A stretch of DNA of 15,527 nucleotides from Paracoccaceae bacterium. Lineage in GTDB: Bacteria > Pseudomonadota > Alphaproteobacteria > Rhodobacterales > Rhodobacteraceae. The translations under genes were made by a program, and so were the position numbers. Below, piece after piece: positions 1 through 7,095 of the stretch (position 1 is its first letter; every line of letters starts with the position of its first letter). The DNA is taken from assembly GCA_007120685.1 (NCBI GenBank), contig SKNG01000138.1, positions 1 through 15,527 of the forward strand, in the 5' to 3' direction. Under the pieces are notes generated by a model. It did not search any database and was not told the DNA's origin. It worked only from the letters and a program-made list of their open reading frames with translations.

Positions 1-1
1 C

Positions 2-232
2 GCCGAGCCAATCGCACCGGTTGCAGCCCCATCAGGCGCGGTCCTGCCGCCGCCGCCCGAGGCCGGCCCGGCGCGCCCCCATGCCCAGTCCGAGGACCGC
101 CTGGCGCAACGCCTGCGCTACCTGCCTCGCGGCGCCCCCGATCGCCGCGCCGGGCAACTGGCGCTGATCGCCCGCCGGCTCGATACCCTGCTCGACCGCA
201 TGTCCGAAGCATCGGGAGCGGGGCGCTGGTAA
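2..232 (+). CDS. 3' end of an unrecognised protein (partial)
   Basis: The frame is open from base 2 to a TAA at 230-232 and gives the last 76 residues of a protein whose start lies upstream of the window. The visible part begins Ala/Pro-rich (a linker containing PPPPEAGPARP) and continues into a charged, probably helical C-terminus (AQRLRYLPRG, RRLDTLLDRMSE). Codon use is strongly GC-rich at third positions, like the neighbours, which favours a real gene. No motif is recognisable and I assign no function. The tRNA-Pro promoter follows about 90 bases downstream, so this gene probably ends its own unit. Confidence 0.5.
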   Translation, partial: AEPIAPVAAPSGAVLPPPPEAGPARPHAQSEDRLAQRLRYLPRGAPDRRAGQLALIARRLDTLLDRMSEASGAGRW

Positions 233-319
233 TCCCCACCGACAGACCCAGGCCCGGGCGCGATACCGCAACGGCGCGCCACCCGCTCCGCGCCACCCGG
301 CGCGCGGCGCATTTCGTCC

Positions 320-347
320 TTGCCTGCGCCGCCAGAAACGGTAGAAA
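320..347 (+). promoter_or_regulatory. Candidate promoter of tRNA-Pro
   Basis: TTGCCT at 320-325 and TAGAAA at 342-347 are separated by 16 bases. Each matches the sigma70 consensus at 4 of 6 positions. A start about 7 bases after the -10 falls at 353-355, just before the tRNA 5' end at 357, as expected for a tRNA gene with a very short leader. The call is by eye only. Confidence 0.45.
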
Positions 348-356
348 GCGGCTCGT

Positions 357-434
357 CGGGCTGTGGCGCAGTCTGGTTAGCGCGTCCGTCTGGGGGGCGG
401 AAGGTCGTGAGTTCGAATCTCGCCAGCCCGACCA
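357..434 (+). tRNA. tRNA-Pro (anticodon GGG), CCA encoded
   Basis: A full cloverleaf can be folded. The acceptor stem CGGGCTG (357-363) pairs with CAGCCCG (424-430). The D arm is GCGC (366-369) with GCGC (380-383). The anticodon stem 385-389/397-401 encloses a seven-base loop with anticodon GGG at 392-394 preceded by T391. The T arm contains GTTCGAATC. Discriminator A431 is followed by an encoded CCA at 432-434. GGG reads CCC and CCU proline codons, and CCC is frequent in this genome. The C1-G72 pair and G37 after the anticodon are usual for tRNA-Pro. A hairpin terminator follows directly. Confidence 0.97.
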
Positions 435-441
435 TCATCAG

Positions 442-476
442 CGGCCCGCGGCAGATTCCCTGCCGCGGGCCGTTGT
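442..476 (+). terminator. Rho-independent-type terminator after tRNA-Pro
   Basis: A perfect 13-bp stem (442-454 with 460-472) closes a five-base ATTCC loop and is followed by TTGTT. It lies 7 bases after the tRNA CCA end and separates the tRNA from the dCTP deaminase gene. The U-tract is short, as is common in GC-rich genomes. Confidence 0.75.
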
Positions 477-509
477 TCCCTTCGCGCTCCGCCCGTCCAT
501 AGCCCCCCA

Positions 510-1616
510 ATGACCGACCCCGCCCCGCATTCCAATCACGCGCCCTGCGGCGTGCTGCCGGCCCAGACGCTGCGCGCGATGCTGGGCGCTGGCCAGATCG
601 TCGCGCCGCCGCTGGCCGAGGGTCAGATCCAGCCCGCCAGCCTTGATCTGCGGCTGGGCGATACCGCCTGGCGGGTGCGCGCCTCGTTCCTGGCCGGCAA
701 GGGGCGCCGGGTGGCCGACCGGCTGGCCGAATTCGGCATGCACAGCATGGATCTGACCGCGGGCGCGGTGCTGGAAAAGGGCTGCGTCTATGTCGTCCCG
801 CTGGCCGAGGCGCTGGCCCTGCCCGCCGATATCCACGCCGTCGCCAATGCCAAAAGCTCCACCGGCAGGCTGGACCTGCTGACCCGGCTGATCACCGACG
901 AGGGCACCGAATTCGACCGCGTCGCACCGGGCTATCGCGGCCCGCTCTATGCCGAGATCTGCCCGCGCTCCTTCTCGGTGCTGGTGCGCCCGGGCATGCG
1001 GCTCAACCAGATCCGCTTCCGCCGCGGCAGCGCGGTGCTGGACGATGCCGACCTCGCCGCGCTGCATGCGCGCGAAAACCTGGTCTCCGGCGCCGCGCAT
1101 ATATCCGAGGGGCTGGGCTTCTCGGTCGACCTGCGCCCGGCCTCGGTCGATCTGGCCGGCTGGCGGGCGCGGCCCCATGCCGGGGTCATCGACCTCGACC
1201 GGATTGGCGCCTACGACCCGGCCGATTTCTGGGATCCGCTGCGCGCCGAGAACGGCTGCCTGATCCTGGATCCCGGCGCCTTCTACATCCTGGTCAGCCG
1301 CGAATCCGTCCATATCCCGCCCGATCACGCGGCCGAAATGGCGCCCTACCTGGCCATGGCGGGCGAATTCCGGGTGCATTACGCGGGTTTCTTCGACCCG
1401 GGCTTCGGCCATGACGCGGCCGGCGGGGCGGGCGCGCGCGGCGTGCTGGAGGTGCGCTGCCACGAGGCGCCCTTCGTGCTGGAACACGGCCAGATCGTCG
1501 GCCGCCTGGTCTACGAGCGCATGGCCGAACGCCCCGAAACCCTCTACGGCGCCGGCATCGCCTCGCATTACCAGGGCCAGGGGCTGAAGCTCTCCAAACA
1601 CTTCCGCGCCCCGTAG
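510..1616 (+). CDS. dcd: dCTP deaminase, two-repeat alphaproteobacterial form
   Basis: A 368-residue protein that I read as 2'-deoxycytidine 5'-triphosphate deaminase, which converts dCTP to dUTP and ammonia for dTMP synthesis in the cytosol. The usual bacterial enzyme is about 190 residues with one dUTPase-like fold; here two such units are joined. The N-terminal unit has KSSTGR (115-120), matching the S-S-x-x-R signature, and PGYRGPLYAEI (140-150) with candidate general base Glu149. The C-terminal unit has AGFFDPGFG (292-300) and VLEVR (312-316) but no S-S-x-x-R equivalent. ATG 510 is the first in-frame start after the tRNA terminator; no strong ribosome site is visible, so the start is less certain than the function. 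It appears monocistronic. Confidence 0.9.
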   Translation: MTDPAPHSNHAPCGVLPAQTLRAMLGAGQIVAPPLAEGQIQPASLDLRLGDTAWRVRASFLAGKGRRVADRLAEFGMHSMDLTAGAVLEKGCVYVVPLAEALALPADIHAVANAKSSTGRLDLLTRLITDEGTEFDRVAPGYRGPLYAEICPRSFSVLVRPGMRLNQIRFRRGSAVLDDADLAALHARENLVSGAAHISEGLGFSVDLRPASVDLAGWRARPHAGVIDLDRIGAYDPADFWDPLRAENGCLILDPGAFYILVSRESVHIPPDHAAEMAPYLAMAGEFRVHYAGFFDPGFGHDAAGGAGARGVLEVRCHEAPFVLEHGQIVGRLVYERMAERPETLYGAGIASHYQGQGLKLSKHFRAP

Positions 1617-1654
1617 ATCCGCACGCCGCAGAACAGCCCCGAAATCGCCCCCTC

Positions 1655-1715
1655 TTTGCTCTTCAAATATCCCGGGGGGTGAGGGCCGCAGGCCCGAGGG
1701 GGGCAGCGCCCCCCT
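1655..1715. repeat. Rhodobacteraceae-type intergenic repeat with two hairpins
   Basis: Between the convergent dcd and hydrolase genes lies TTTGCTCTTCAAATATCCCG followed by two G/C hairpins: GGGCC-GCA-GGCCC (1683-1695) and GGGGGGC-AGC-GCCCCCC (1698-1714). From memory, the minus-strand form, CCCGGGATATTTGAAGAGCAAA with C-rich flanks, recurs between genes in Rhodobacter, Paracoccus and Roseobacter genomes. It may act as a bidirectional terminator here because both flanking genes end in it. A reduced relative of the second hairpin occurs at 15069-15081. Confidence 0.6.
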
Positions 1716-1722
1716 GCCGCCC

Positions 1723-2772
1723 TTAACTGTCCCGCGCCTTGCGCCCGAACAGCGCCAGCACCCGCGCCAGCAGATCGCCGCGCACCGCCGGCCGCTCCAT
1801 CAGCAACTCATGCTCGGCGCCGGGATATTCCACCACCTCGGCTCCCGGCCAGGCGGCACCGCGGGCGCGGATCGCCTCGTTGCTGACGATCCGCTCGTTG
1901 CCGGCCCGGGCGATCAACGCCGGCACATCCGGCGAGGGCCGCCGCGCCAGCGCCGCCATCTCGGCCAGGGCCGAGCCTGCCCAGCGCAGGCTGGGCCCGC
2001 CCAGTGCCAGCGCCGGCTCGGCCACCAGCTGCGCCTGCATGCGGGCGAATTGTGCCCCGTCGCGGGTCAGTTCGTTCAGGTCAAAGGGGGTCGAGCGCAG
2101 GCCGAAGTCCGGCCCCGTGCCCGGCACATAGGCCAGATCGCGGCCCAGCGGGCGCGACAGCCGCGCCATCGCCGCGACGCCGGCGCGCAGCGCGGCGTTC
2201 TGCGGCAGGCCCAGCATCGGCGCGCACATGGCCACCGACGGCGGGCGCCAGCCATCGACCAGCGCCCGAAGCAGGATGCAACCGCCCATCGAATGCGCCA
2301 GGATCGGCATCGCGCGCGGGGTGACCCCCAGCGCCTGCGCCGCCTCCATCGCGGCGGCCATGTCCAGCTGATACTCGGCAAAATCGCGCACATGACCTAG
2401 CAGCGGGTCGGCGGCCTGCCGGTCCGAAAGGCCCTGCCCGCGCCAGTCCAGCACCAGCGCCCCCCAGCCGGCGCGCGCCAGTTCGGCCACGACCAGCCCG
2501 TATTTCTCTATCCATTCGGTGCGCCCGGGCAGGATCAGCACATGCCCCGCGCTGCCCGGCCAGTAGCCGAGCCGCAGCCGTACCCCGTCATCGCTGTGCA
2601 GCCAGAAGGCCCGCCCGCGCGGCGGCGCGCCACAGGCCATCAGTGGCGCGGGCTCAAGGGCCCCCGCCGGCGCCTGCACGACGCTCGGCAGGCTCACGGC
2701 ATCCTTTGCACCAACCCGCCCCGGTGCCCCGTCAGGCGGGCGTTCCGCAACCGGAGGCTGGGCGGTCGCCAT
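1723..2772 (-). CDS. Alpha/beta hydrolase, lysophospholipase-like (Hydrolase_4 / PldB type)
   Basis: A 349-residue serine hydrolase of the monoacylglycerol lipase/lysophospholipase group, expected to cleave an acyl ester; the substrate is unknown. The fold is shown by LPGRTEWIEKYG (oxyanion region, 81-92), DWRGQGLSDR (109-118), the nucleophile elbow AHSMGG with Ser161, and the C-terminal catalytic His321 in GAEHELLME. Where the acid is usually Asp, the sequence reads GNERIVSN, so Glu293 would have to serve. Residues 1-50 are Ala/Pro-rich and lie outside the fold. The ATG at 2772 is preferred over Met45 (2640) because TAGGG lies about 8 bases before it, overlapping the stop of the SCP2 gene 10 bases upstream. 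The two genes are probably co-transcribed. Confidence 0.85.
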   Translation of the reverse strand: MATAQPPVAERPPDGAPGRVGAKDAVSLPSVVQAPAGALEPAPLMACGAPPRGRAFWLHSDDGVRLRLGYWPGSAGHVLILPGRTEWIEKYGLVVAELARAGWGALVLDWRGQGLSDRQAADPLLGHVRDFAEYQLDMAAAMEAAQALGVTPRAMPILAHSMGGCILLRALVDGWRPPSVAMCAPMLGLPQNAALRAGVAAMARLSRPLGRDLAYVPGTGPDFGLRSTPFDLNELTRDGAQFARMQAQLVAEPALALGGPSLRWAGSALAEMAALARRPSPDVPALIARAGNERIVSNEAIRARGAAWPGAEVVEYPGAEHELLMERPAVRGDLLARVLALFGRKARDS

Positions 2773-2782
2773 CGCCGCAGCC

Positions 2783-3073
2783 CTAGCCCAGCACCGAGGC
2801 CAGCTTCATCGCCATCGCCATGTTGCCGTCGATCGTCAGCTTGCCGGACATGAAGGCCATGGTCGGGTTCACATCGCCCTCAAGCATGCCCTGAAAGGTC
2901 TCTGCCGAGGCGGTCAGCGTGACGTCGGTGTCGTCATCGCCGATGCGCGCGCCCTCGGCGTCCATCACGATCGACCCCTCGTCCTCGATGACGAATTTCG
3001 CCGATCCGTCGAATCCCTCGTCGCCCATCTTCGCGTTCAGCGCCTCGACGCCCTTGGCCAGAATCTCGCTCAT
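2783..3073 (-). CDS. SCP2 sterol-binding domain protein
   Basis: A 96-residue protein covering a single SCP2 (sterol carrier protein 2) domain and nothing else. This family forms a small hydrophobic pocket that binds lipids or acyl-CoA. Visible hallmarks are the start MSEILAKGVEALNAKM, the strand pattern AKFVIEDEGSIVMDAEG, and the C-terminal GDVNPTMAFMSGKLTIDGN (67-85) followed by a Met-rich helix MAMAMKLASVLG that closes the pocket. An upstream in-frame ATG at 3124 exists, but ATG 3073 has purine-rich GGAAGAAAAGG before it and matches the family start. It is the first gene of a pair with the lipid hydrolase downstream, which suggests a shared lipid role (inference). The bacterial ligand is unknown. 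Confidence 0.9.
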   Translation of the reverse strand: MSEILAKGVEALNAKMGDEGFDGSAKFVIEDEGSIVMDAEGARIGDDDTDVTLTASAETFQGMLEGDVNPTMAFMSGKLTIDGNMAMAMKLASVLG

Positions 3074-3209
3074 GCCTTTTCTTCCGTCCTTTCCATTCGT
3101 GCTTGTCGGTTGATGGCTGCGCATCGTGGCGGTATTGGGGGCGCTGCGGGGGCGTTGTTGCGGCGTTTTTCGGCAAAGCCGGCCCGGCCCCTTGCCTTTC
3201 TCCTCTTCG

Positions 3210-3252
3210 TGACACGCGGCCCTCTCGCCTTTGTGTCAAACCACGCTACAAT
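3210..3252 (+). promoter_or_regulatory. Candidate -10 and inverted repeat before the TPR gene
   Basis: TACAAT at 3247-3252 resembles a -10 box (5 of 6), but no good -35 is spaced from it. Just upstream is an inverted repeat, TGACAC (3210-3215) and GTGTCA (3233-3238), with 17 bases between the arms, placed where an activator could sit. Transcription from this -10 would begin at about 3258-3260, essentially at the ATG, implying a leaderless message. This is weak, by-eye evidence. Confidence 0.25.
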
Positions 3253-3259
3253 ACCAGTT

Positions 3260-3865
3260 ATGAAACATCGGTTGCGCCTTCACAATCCTGTCGTGGCGGC
3301 AGCGCTTCTGGTCGGTGCCTTGTCGCTTGTCCCCACCCCGCTCGCCACACAGGCGCCGGCGTCAGGGCTGATTGCGGTCTCTGACGGCGGGGTCGATGTC
3401 GACGAGTTGCTGGCCGAACTCGCCCGCCCCGATCAAAGCCGCTGGCAGCGGATCGAACGGCAGATCATCCGCGAATGGTCGCGCTCGGGCTCGGCCACGG
3501 CCGATTACCTGTATCAGCGCGGCCAGATCGCCCTGCGCGCCGGCCGCCCGCGCGCCGCCATCGCGCATTTCAGCGCCGTGCTGGACCACGCCCCGGAATT
3601 CGCCGAAGCCTGGAACGCCCGTGCCACCGCCTATTACATGCAGAACCGGCTGGGTCAGTCGATGGCCGATATCGAACGGGCGCTGACGCTCAATCCGCAG
3701 CATTTCGGTGCGATGACGGGCATGGGCATGATCCTGGAACAGGTGGACCGTCTGGAAGAGGCACGTGCCGTCTACGCCGCCGCGCATGCCATCCACCCGC
3801 ATCGCCCTCGCGTGCGCGAGGCGCTGGAGCGGCTGGACCTTGCCCTTGCGGGCCGGGCGCTTTAG
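3260..3865 (+). CDS. Exported tetratricopeptide-repeat protein
   Basis: A 201-residue protein with a signal-peptide-like N-terminus: basic MKHRLRLHN, then a hydrophobic VVAAALLVGALSLV core and a possible cleavage after LATQA near residue 32. After a spacer come about three TPR units. They are visible at roughly 82-115 (YLYQRGQIALRAGRPRAAIA), 116-149 (AWNARATAYYMQNRLGQSM) and 150-183 (MTGMGMILEQVDRLEEARA). TPRs are protein-docking surfaces, so this is likely a periplasmic scaffold; the partner cannot be read from sequence. The frame stays open upstream to 3110, but ATG 3260 directly precedes the signal peptide and is chosen. No ribosome site is evident. The helicase gene follows after 60 bases. 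Confidence 0.8.
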   Translation: MKHRLRLHNPVVAAALLVGALSLVPTPLATQAPASGLIAVSDGGVDVDELLAELARPDQSRWQRIERQIIREWSRSGSATADYLYQRGQIALRAGRPRAAIAHFSAVLDHAPEFAEAWNARATAYYMQNRLGQSMADIERALTLNPQHFGAMTGMGMILEQVDRLEEARAVYAAAHAIHPHRPRVREALERLDLALAGRAL

Positions 3866-3878
3866 GCGGAGCGGGGCG

Positions 3879-3893
3879 GGCAACCGGGTTGCC
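3879..3893 (+). other. Small hairpin between the TPR and helicase genes
   Basis: GGCAAC-CGG-GTTGCC is a perfect 6-bp stem with a three-base loop. It lacks a T-run, so it is unlikely to terminate fully; it could slow polymerase or protect an upstream mRNA end. Its role is unknown. Confidence 0.3.
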
Positions 3894-3925
3894 TTCGGGG
3901 TTCAGGCGGACAGGGCAGGCAGTCG

Positions 3926-6900
3926 ATGAAGACGCGCGGGCGGGTCACGGCGGTGCTGGGCCCCACCAACACCGGCAAGACCCATTATGCCATCGAACGG
4001 ATGCTGGCTCATCGCACCGGCGTCATCGGCCTTCCGCTGCGCCTCTTGGCGCGCGAGGTCTATGACCGCATCACGGCGGCGCGCGGCCCCTCGGTCGTGG
4101 CGCTGGTTACCGGCGAAGAGCGCATCGTTCCCGAGGGCGTGCAATACTGGGTCTGCACGACCGAGGCGATGCCGCTGGAGATCGGCGCCGATTTCGTGGC
4201 GGTGGACGAGATCCAGCTTTGCGCCGACCCCGAGCGCGGCCATGTCTTCACCGAGCGGCTGCTGCATGCGCGGGGGTTGCACGAAACGCTGTTCCTGGGC
4301 TCGGACACCATGCGCGGCGCCATCGCCGCGCTGGTCCCCGGCGCGCAGTTCATAAGGCGAGAGCGGCTGTCGCAACTGTCCTGGGCGGGGTCCAAGAAGA
4401 TCGCCCGGATGCCCGCGCGCGCCGCTATCGTCGCCTTTTCGGTGGAAAACGTCTATGCGATTGCCGAACTGATCCGCCGCACCAAGGGCGGTTGCGCCAT
4501 CGTCATGGGCGCACTGAGCCCCCGCACGCGCAATGCGCAGGTGGACCTCTATCAGAACGGTGATGTGGATTATCTGGTCGCCACCGATGCCATCGGCATG
4601 GGGCTGAACCTGGACATCCGCCATGTCGCTTTCGCGGGCACCGCCAAGTTCGACGGCCGCCGCATGCGCCCCCTCAACCCTGACGAGCTGGCCCAGATCG
4701 CCGGGCGCGCGGGCCGGCACACGGCGCAGGGCACCTTCGGCGTGACGGGCGAGGCCCGGCCCCTGGCCGAGGAGGTGATCGCCGCCATCGAAAACCACCA
4801 GTTCCTTCCGGTGCGCAAGCTGATGTGGCGCAATGCGCGGCTGGAATTCGGCAGCCTGGACCGGCTGATCCGCTCGCTGGAGATGCCGACGCAGGATGAC
4901 TGGCTGACCCGGGTGCGCGAATCCGACGATCTGGCGGCGCTGAAAACCCTGAGCGCTATGCCGGAGGTCGCCGAGCGCCTGGATGGTCCGCGCGACCTGC
5001 GGCTTCTGTGGGATGTCTGCCGGATCCCGGATTTTCGCGGCATCTCGCCCGTCGAACATGCCGGGCTCCTGGCGCGGCTTTTCGGCTTCATCCATGACGG
5101 CGGGCGCATCCCGGCGGAGTGGCTGGCGCGCAACATCGCGCGGATCGACAAGGTGCAGGGCGATATCGACACCTTGTCGCGCCGGCTGGCCTTCATCCGC
5201 ACCTGGACCTATGTCGCACAAAGACCCGGTTGGGTTGACGATGAAAACCATTGGCGCGATGAGACACGCGCGGTAGAAGACCGCTTGTCGGATGCGCTGC
5301 ACGCGCGGCTGACGGCAGCATTTGTCGACCGGCGCACCAGCGTTCTGATGCGGCGGTTGAACCAGAAGGAGAGCCTTGTGGCCGAGGTGAACGACAAGGG
5401 CGAGGTGACGGTCGAGGGCGAGTTCATCGGCCGTCTGGAGGGCTTCCGCTTCCGGCAGGACAAGACCGCCAGCCAGGATGAGGCGCGCACCCTGCGCCAG
5501 GCCGCCGTGGCCGCGCTGGCGCCGGCCTTTCACCTGCGCGCCGACCGGTTCTACAACGCGCCAGATACCGAACTGGATTTCACCGAACAGGGCGGGCTGG
5601 TCTGGGGCACCGAGGCGGTGGGCAAGCTCATCGCCGGCGCCGACGCCCTGCGCCCGCAGGTTTCGCCTTTCGTGGACGAGGAAGCCGGGCCGGAGGTCGC
5701 CGAGAAGGTGCGCCGCCGGTTGCAGCATTTCATCGACCGCAAGCTCGCCGCGCAGTTCGAGCCTTTGATCAACCTGCAGCGGGACGAGACGCTTTCGGGT
5801 CTCGCACGCGGTTTCGCCTTTCGGCTGGTCGAGGCGATGGGCGTGCTGCCGCGCGACAGCGTGGCCGAGGATGTCAAGGCGCTGGACCAGGAAGCGCGCG
5901 GCATGCTGCGCAAGCATGGCGTGCGCTTCGGGCAGTTCACCGTCTTCCTGCCGCTGCTGCTGAAGCCCGCGCCGACGCGGCTGCGGCTGGTGCTGTGGTC
6001 GCTGGCGCAGGGGCTGGAGGAGTTTCCCGAAAGCCCGCCGCCGGGTCTGGTGACGATCCCGGCGCAGGAGGGCGTTGACACGCATCATTACACGCTGATG
6101 GGCTACAAGCGTGCCGGGACGCGGGCCATTCGCATCGACATGCTGGAGCGGCTGGCCGACATGCTGCGCACCCGCGACAGCCGCGCCGGGTTCGAGGCCG
6201 CGGCCGAGATGCTGTCGATCACCGGCCTGACGCTGGAACAGTTCGCCGATCTGATGCAGGGGCTGGGCTATGCGGCTGAACGGGGCGAGCGGCCGAAGGT
6301 CAAGCCCGCGCCCGAGCCTGCTGAAAAGGCTGCTGGCGAAGCGCCCGGTGCAGCCGATGCCGCTGCGCCTGCCGATGCCGCATCCGGGGCGGAACCCACG
6401 CCCCCCGCCGGTCCGTCAAGTGACACGTCAGCAGTGGCCGATGCCACGGCCCCATCCGCAGAAGAGGAGGCCGCCACAACCGGGGCCTCTGTCGCCGCCG
6501 ACACCGCCTCTGACGACACCGCCGTCAACGCCACTTCCGCAGGTGTGCCAGCCGCCGATGAACCCGAGGTGACGGCACAGGTGGCCGCGCCAGAGGCGGA
6601 TAAGACCGGACCGGTTGAGGGCGAGGCGAGGCAGGCACAAGGTGAAACCGCGCCTGCCGCAGACGGTGCCACCGACGCTGCCACCGACGCTGCCACCGAC
6701 GCTGCCACCGACGCTGCCACCGAATCAGATGCCGCTGCCGAGATCGAGGTCTTCTACACCTTCCGCTGGGCGCCGCGCGGCCGTGGCGGGCGCGAACGTG
6801 GCCCGCGCCGGGGCAATCGCCGCGATGCCAAACCCGCCGACGCGACGGCCCAGGACAGCCGCGCCGACCGTGGCGGCCCCCGATCCACGCAGGCCGAGCG

Positions 6901-7090
6901 AAGCGGTGGCAAGGGGCCGCGCGAGGGCGGCAAGCCGGGCAAACAGGGCAAGCCGGGCCGCAACGCCAAGCCCCCCCGGCGCGACGACAGCCCCCGCAGC
7001 TTTACCGCCGCGCCCGACCGCAAGCGCGACCGTATCGACCCCGACAACCCCTTCGCCGCCGCGCTGATGGGGCTGAAGGACAAAACCTGA
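3926..7090 (+). CDS. SUV3-like DExH RNA helicase with long disordered C-terminal tail
   Basis: A 1054-residue superfamily 2 helicase of the SUV3 group, the mitochondrial RNA helicase family with alphaproteobacterial members; expected to unwind RNA using ATP during RNA turnover. Motifs: Walker A GPTNTGKT (12-19), motif II DEIQ (94-97), motif V ATDAIGMGLNLD (219-230) and motif VI QIAGRAGRH (257-265). A mostly helical accessory region follows to about 780. Residues about 785-938 are Ala/Glu/Asp/Pro-rich and surely disordered, including an ATDA tetrapeptide run. Then come EVFYTFRWAPR and a strongly basic R/G/K tail, ending in DPDNPFAAALMGLKDKT. The basic tail probably binds RNA. ATG 3926 is followed directly by the first helicase strand (RVTAVLGPTNTGKT), so the start is well fixed. 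An ABM gene follows after 5 bases. Confidence 0.9.
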   Translation: MKTRGRVTAVLGPTNTGKTHYAIERMLAHRTGVIGLPLRLLAREVYDRITAARGPSVVALVTGEERIVPEGVQYWVCTTEAMPLEIGADFVAVDEIQLCADPERGHVFTERLLHARGLHETLFLGSDTMRGAIAALVPGAQFIRRERLSQLSWAGSKKIARMPARAAIVAFSVENVYAIAELIRRTKGGCAIVMGALSPRTRNAQVDLYQNGDVDYLVATDAIGMGLNLDIRHVAFAGTAKFDGRRMRPLNPDELAQIAGRAGRHTAQGTFGVTGEARPLAEEVIAAIENHQFLPVRKLMWRNARLEFGSLDRLIRSLEMPTQDDWLTRVRESDDLAALKTLSAMPEVAERLDGPRDLRLLWDVCRIPDFRGISPVEHAGLLARLFGFIHDGGRIPAEWLARNIARIDKVQGDIDTLSRRLAFIRTWTYVAQRPGWVDDENHWRDETRAVEDRLSDALHARLTAAFVDRRTSVLMRRLNQKESLVAEVNDKGEVTVEGEFIGRLEGFRFRQDKTASQDEARTLRQAAVAALAPAFHLRADRFYNAPDTELDFTEQGGLVWGTEAVGKLIAGADALRPQVSPFVDEEAGPEVAEKVRRRLQHFIDRKLAAQFEPLINLQRDETLSGLARGFAFRLVEAMGVLPRDSVAEDVKALDQEARGMLRKHGVRFGQFTVFLPLLLKPAPTRLRLVLWSLAQGLEEFPESPPPGLVTIPAQEGVDTHHYTLMGYKRAGTRAIRIDMLERLADMLRTRDSRAGFEAAAEMLSITGLTLEQFADLMQGLGYAAERGERPKVKPAPEPAEKAAGEAPGAADAAAPADAASGAEPTPPAGPSSDTSAVADATAPSAEEEAATTGASVAADTASDDTAVNATSAGVPAADEPEVTAQVAAPEADKTGPVEGEARQAQGETAPAADGATDAATDAATDAATDAATESDAAAEIEVFYTFRWAPRGRGGRERGPRRGNRRDAKPADATAQDSRADRGGPRSTQAERSGGKGPREGGKPGKQGKPGRNAKPPRRDDSPRSFTAAPDRKRDRIDPDNPFAAALMGLKDKT
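6668..6723 (+). repeat. 12-bp tandem repeat (GCCACCGACGCT) inside the helicase gene
   Basis: Four perfect copies begin at 6668, 6680, 6692 and 6704, plus a partial fifth to 6723. The unit is a multiple of three and encodes Ala-Thr-Asp-Ala, so copy-number change alters tail length without a frameshift. Perfect identity at the DNA level suggests recent expansion or active slippage. Confidence 0.95.
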
Positions 7091-7095
7091 CGCCC

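Noticed and set aside
320..502. 60-codon frame over the tRNA-Pro gene
   Set aside because: It contains the tRNA and its terminator. Such frames are well-known annotation artefacts over tRNAs.
438..1601. 387-codon minus frame across dcd
   Set aside because: It is a shadow of the dCTP deaminase gene: low-complexity Gly/Ala/Arg/Gln translation with no family features, and it runs into the tRNA terminator.
3902..6088. 728-codon open frame antisense to the helicase gene
   Set aside because: Long antisense frames are expected opposite GC-rich genes. The translation is His/Gln/Arg/Gly-rich with no motif, while the plus strand encodes a complete helicase.
6268..6720. 150-codon Ala/Val/Ser-repeat frame opposite the helicase tail
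   Set aside because: The repeats (SVAASVAA) are the antisense reading of the ATDA tandem repeat, not an independent protein.
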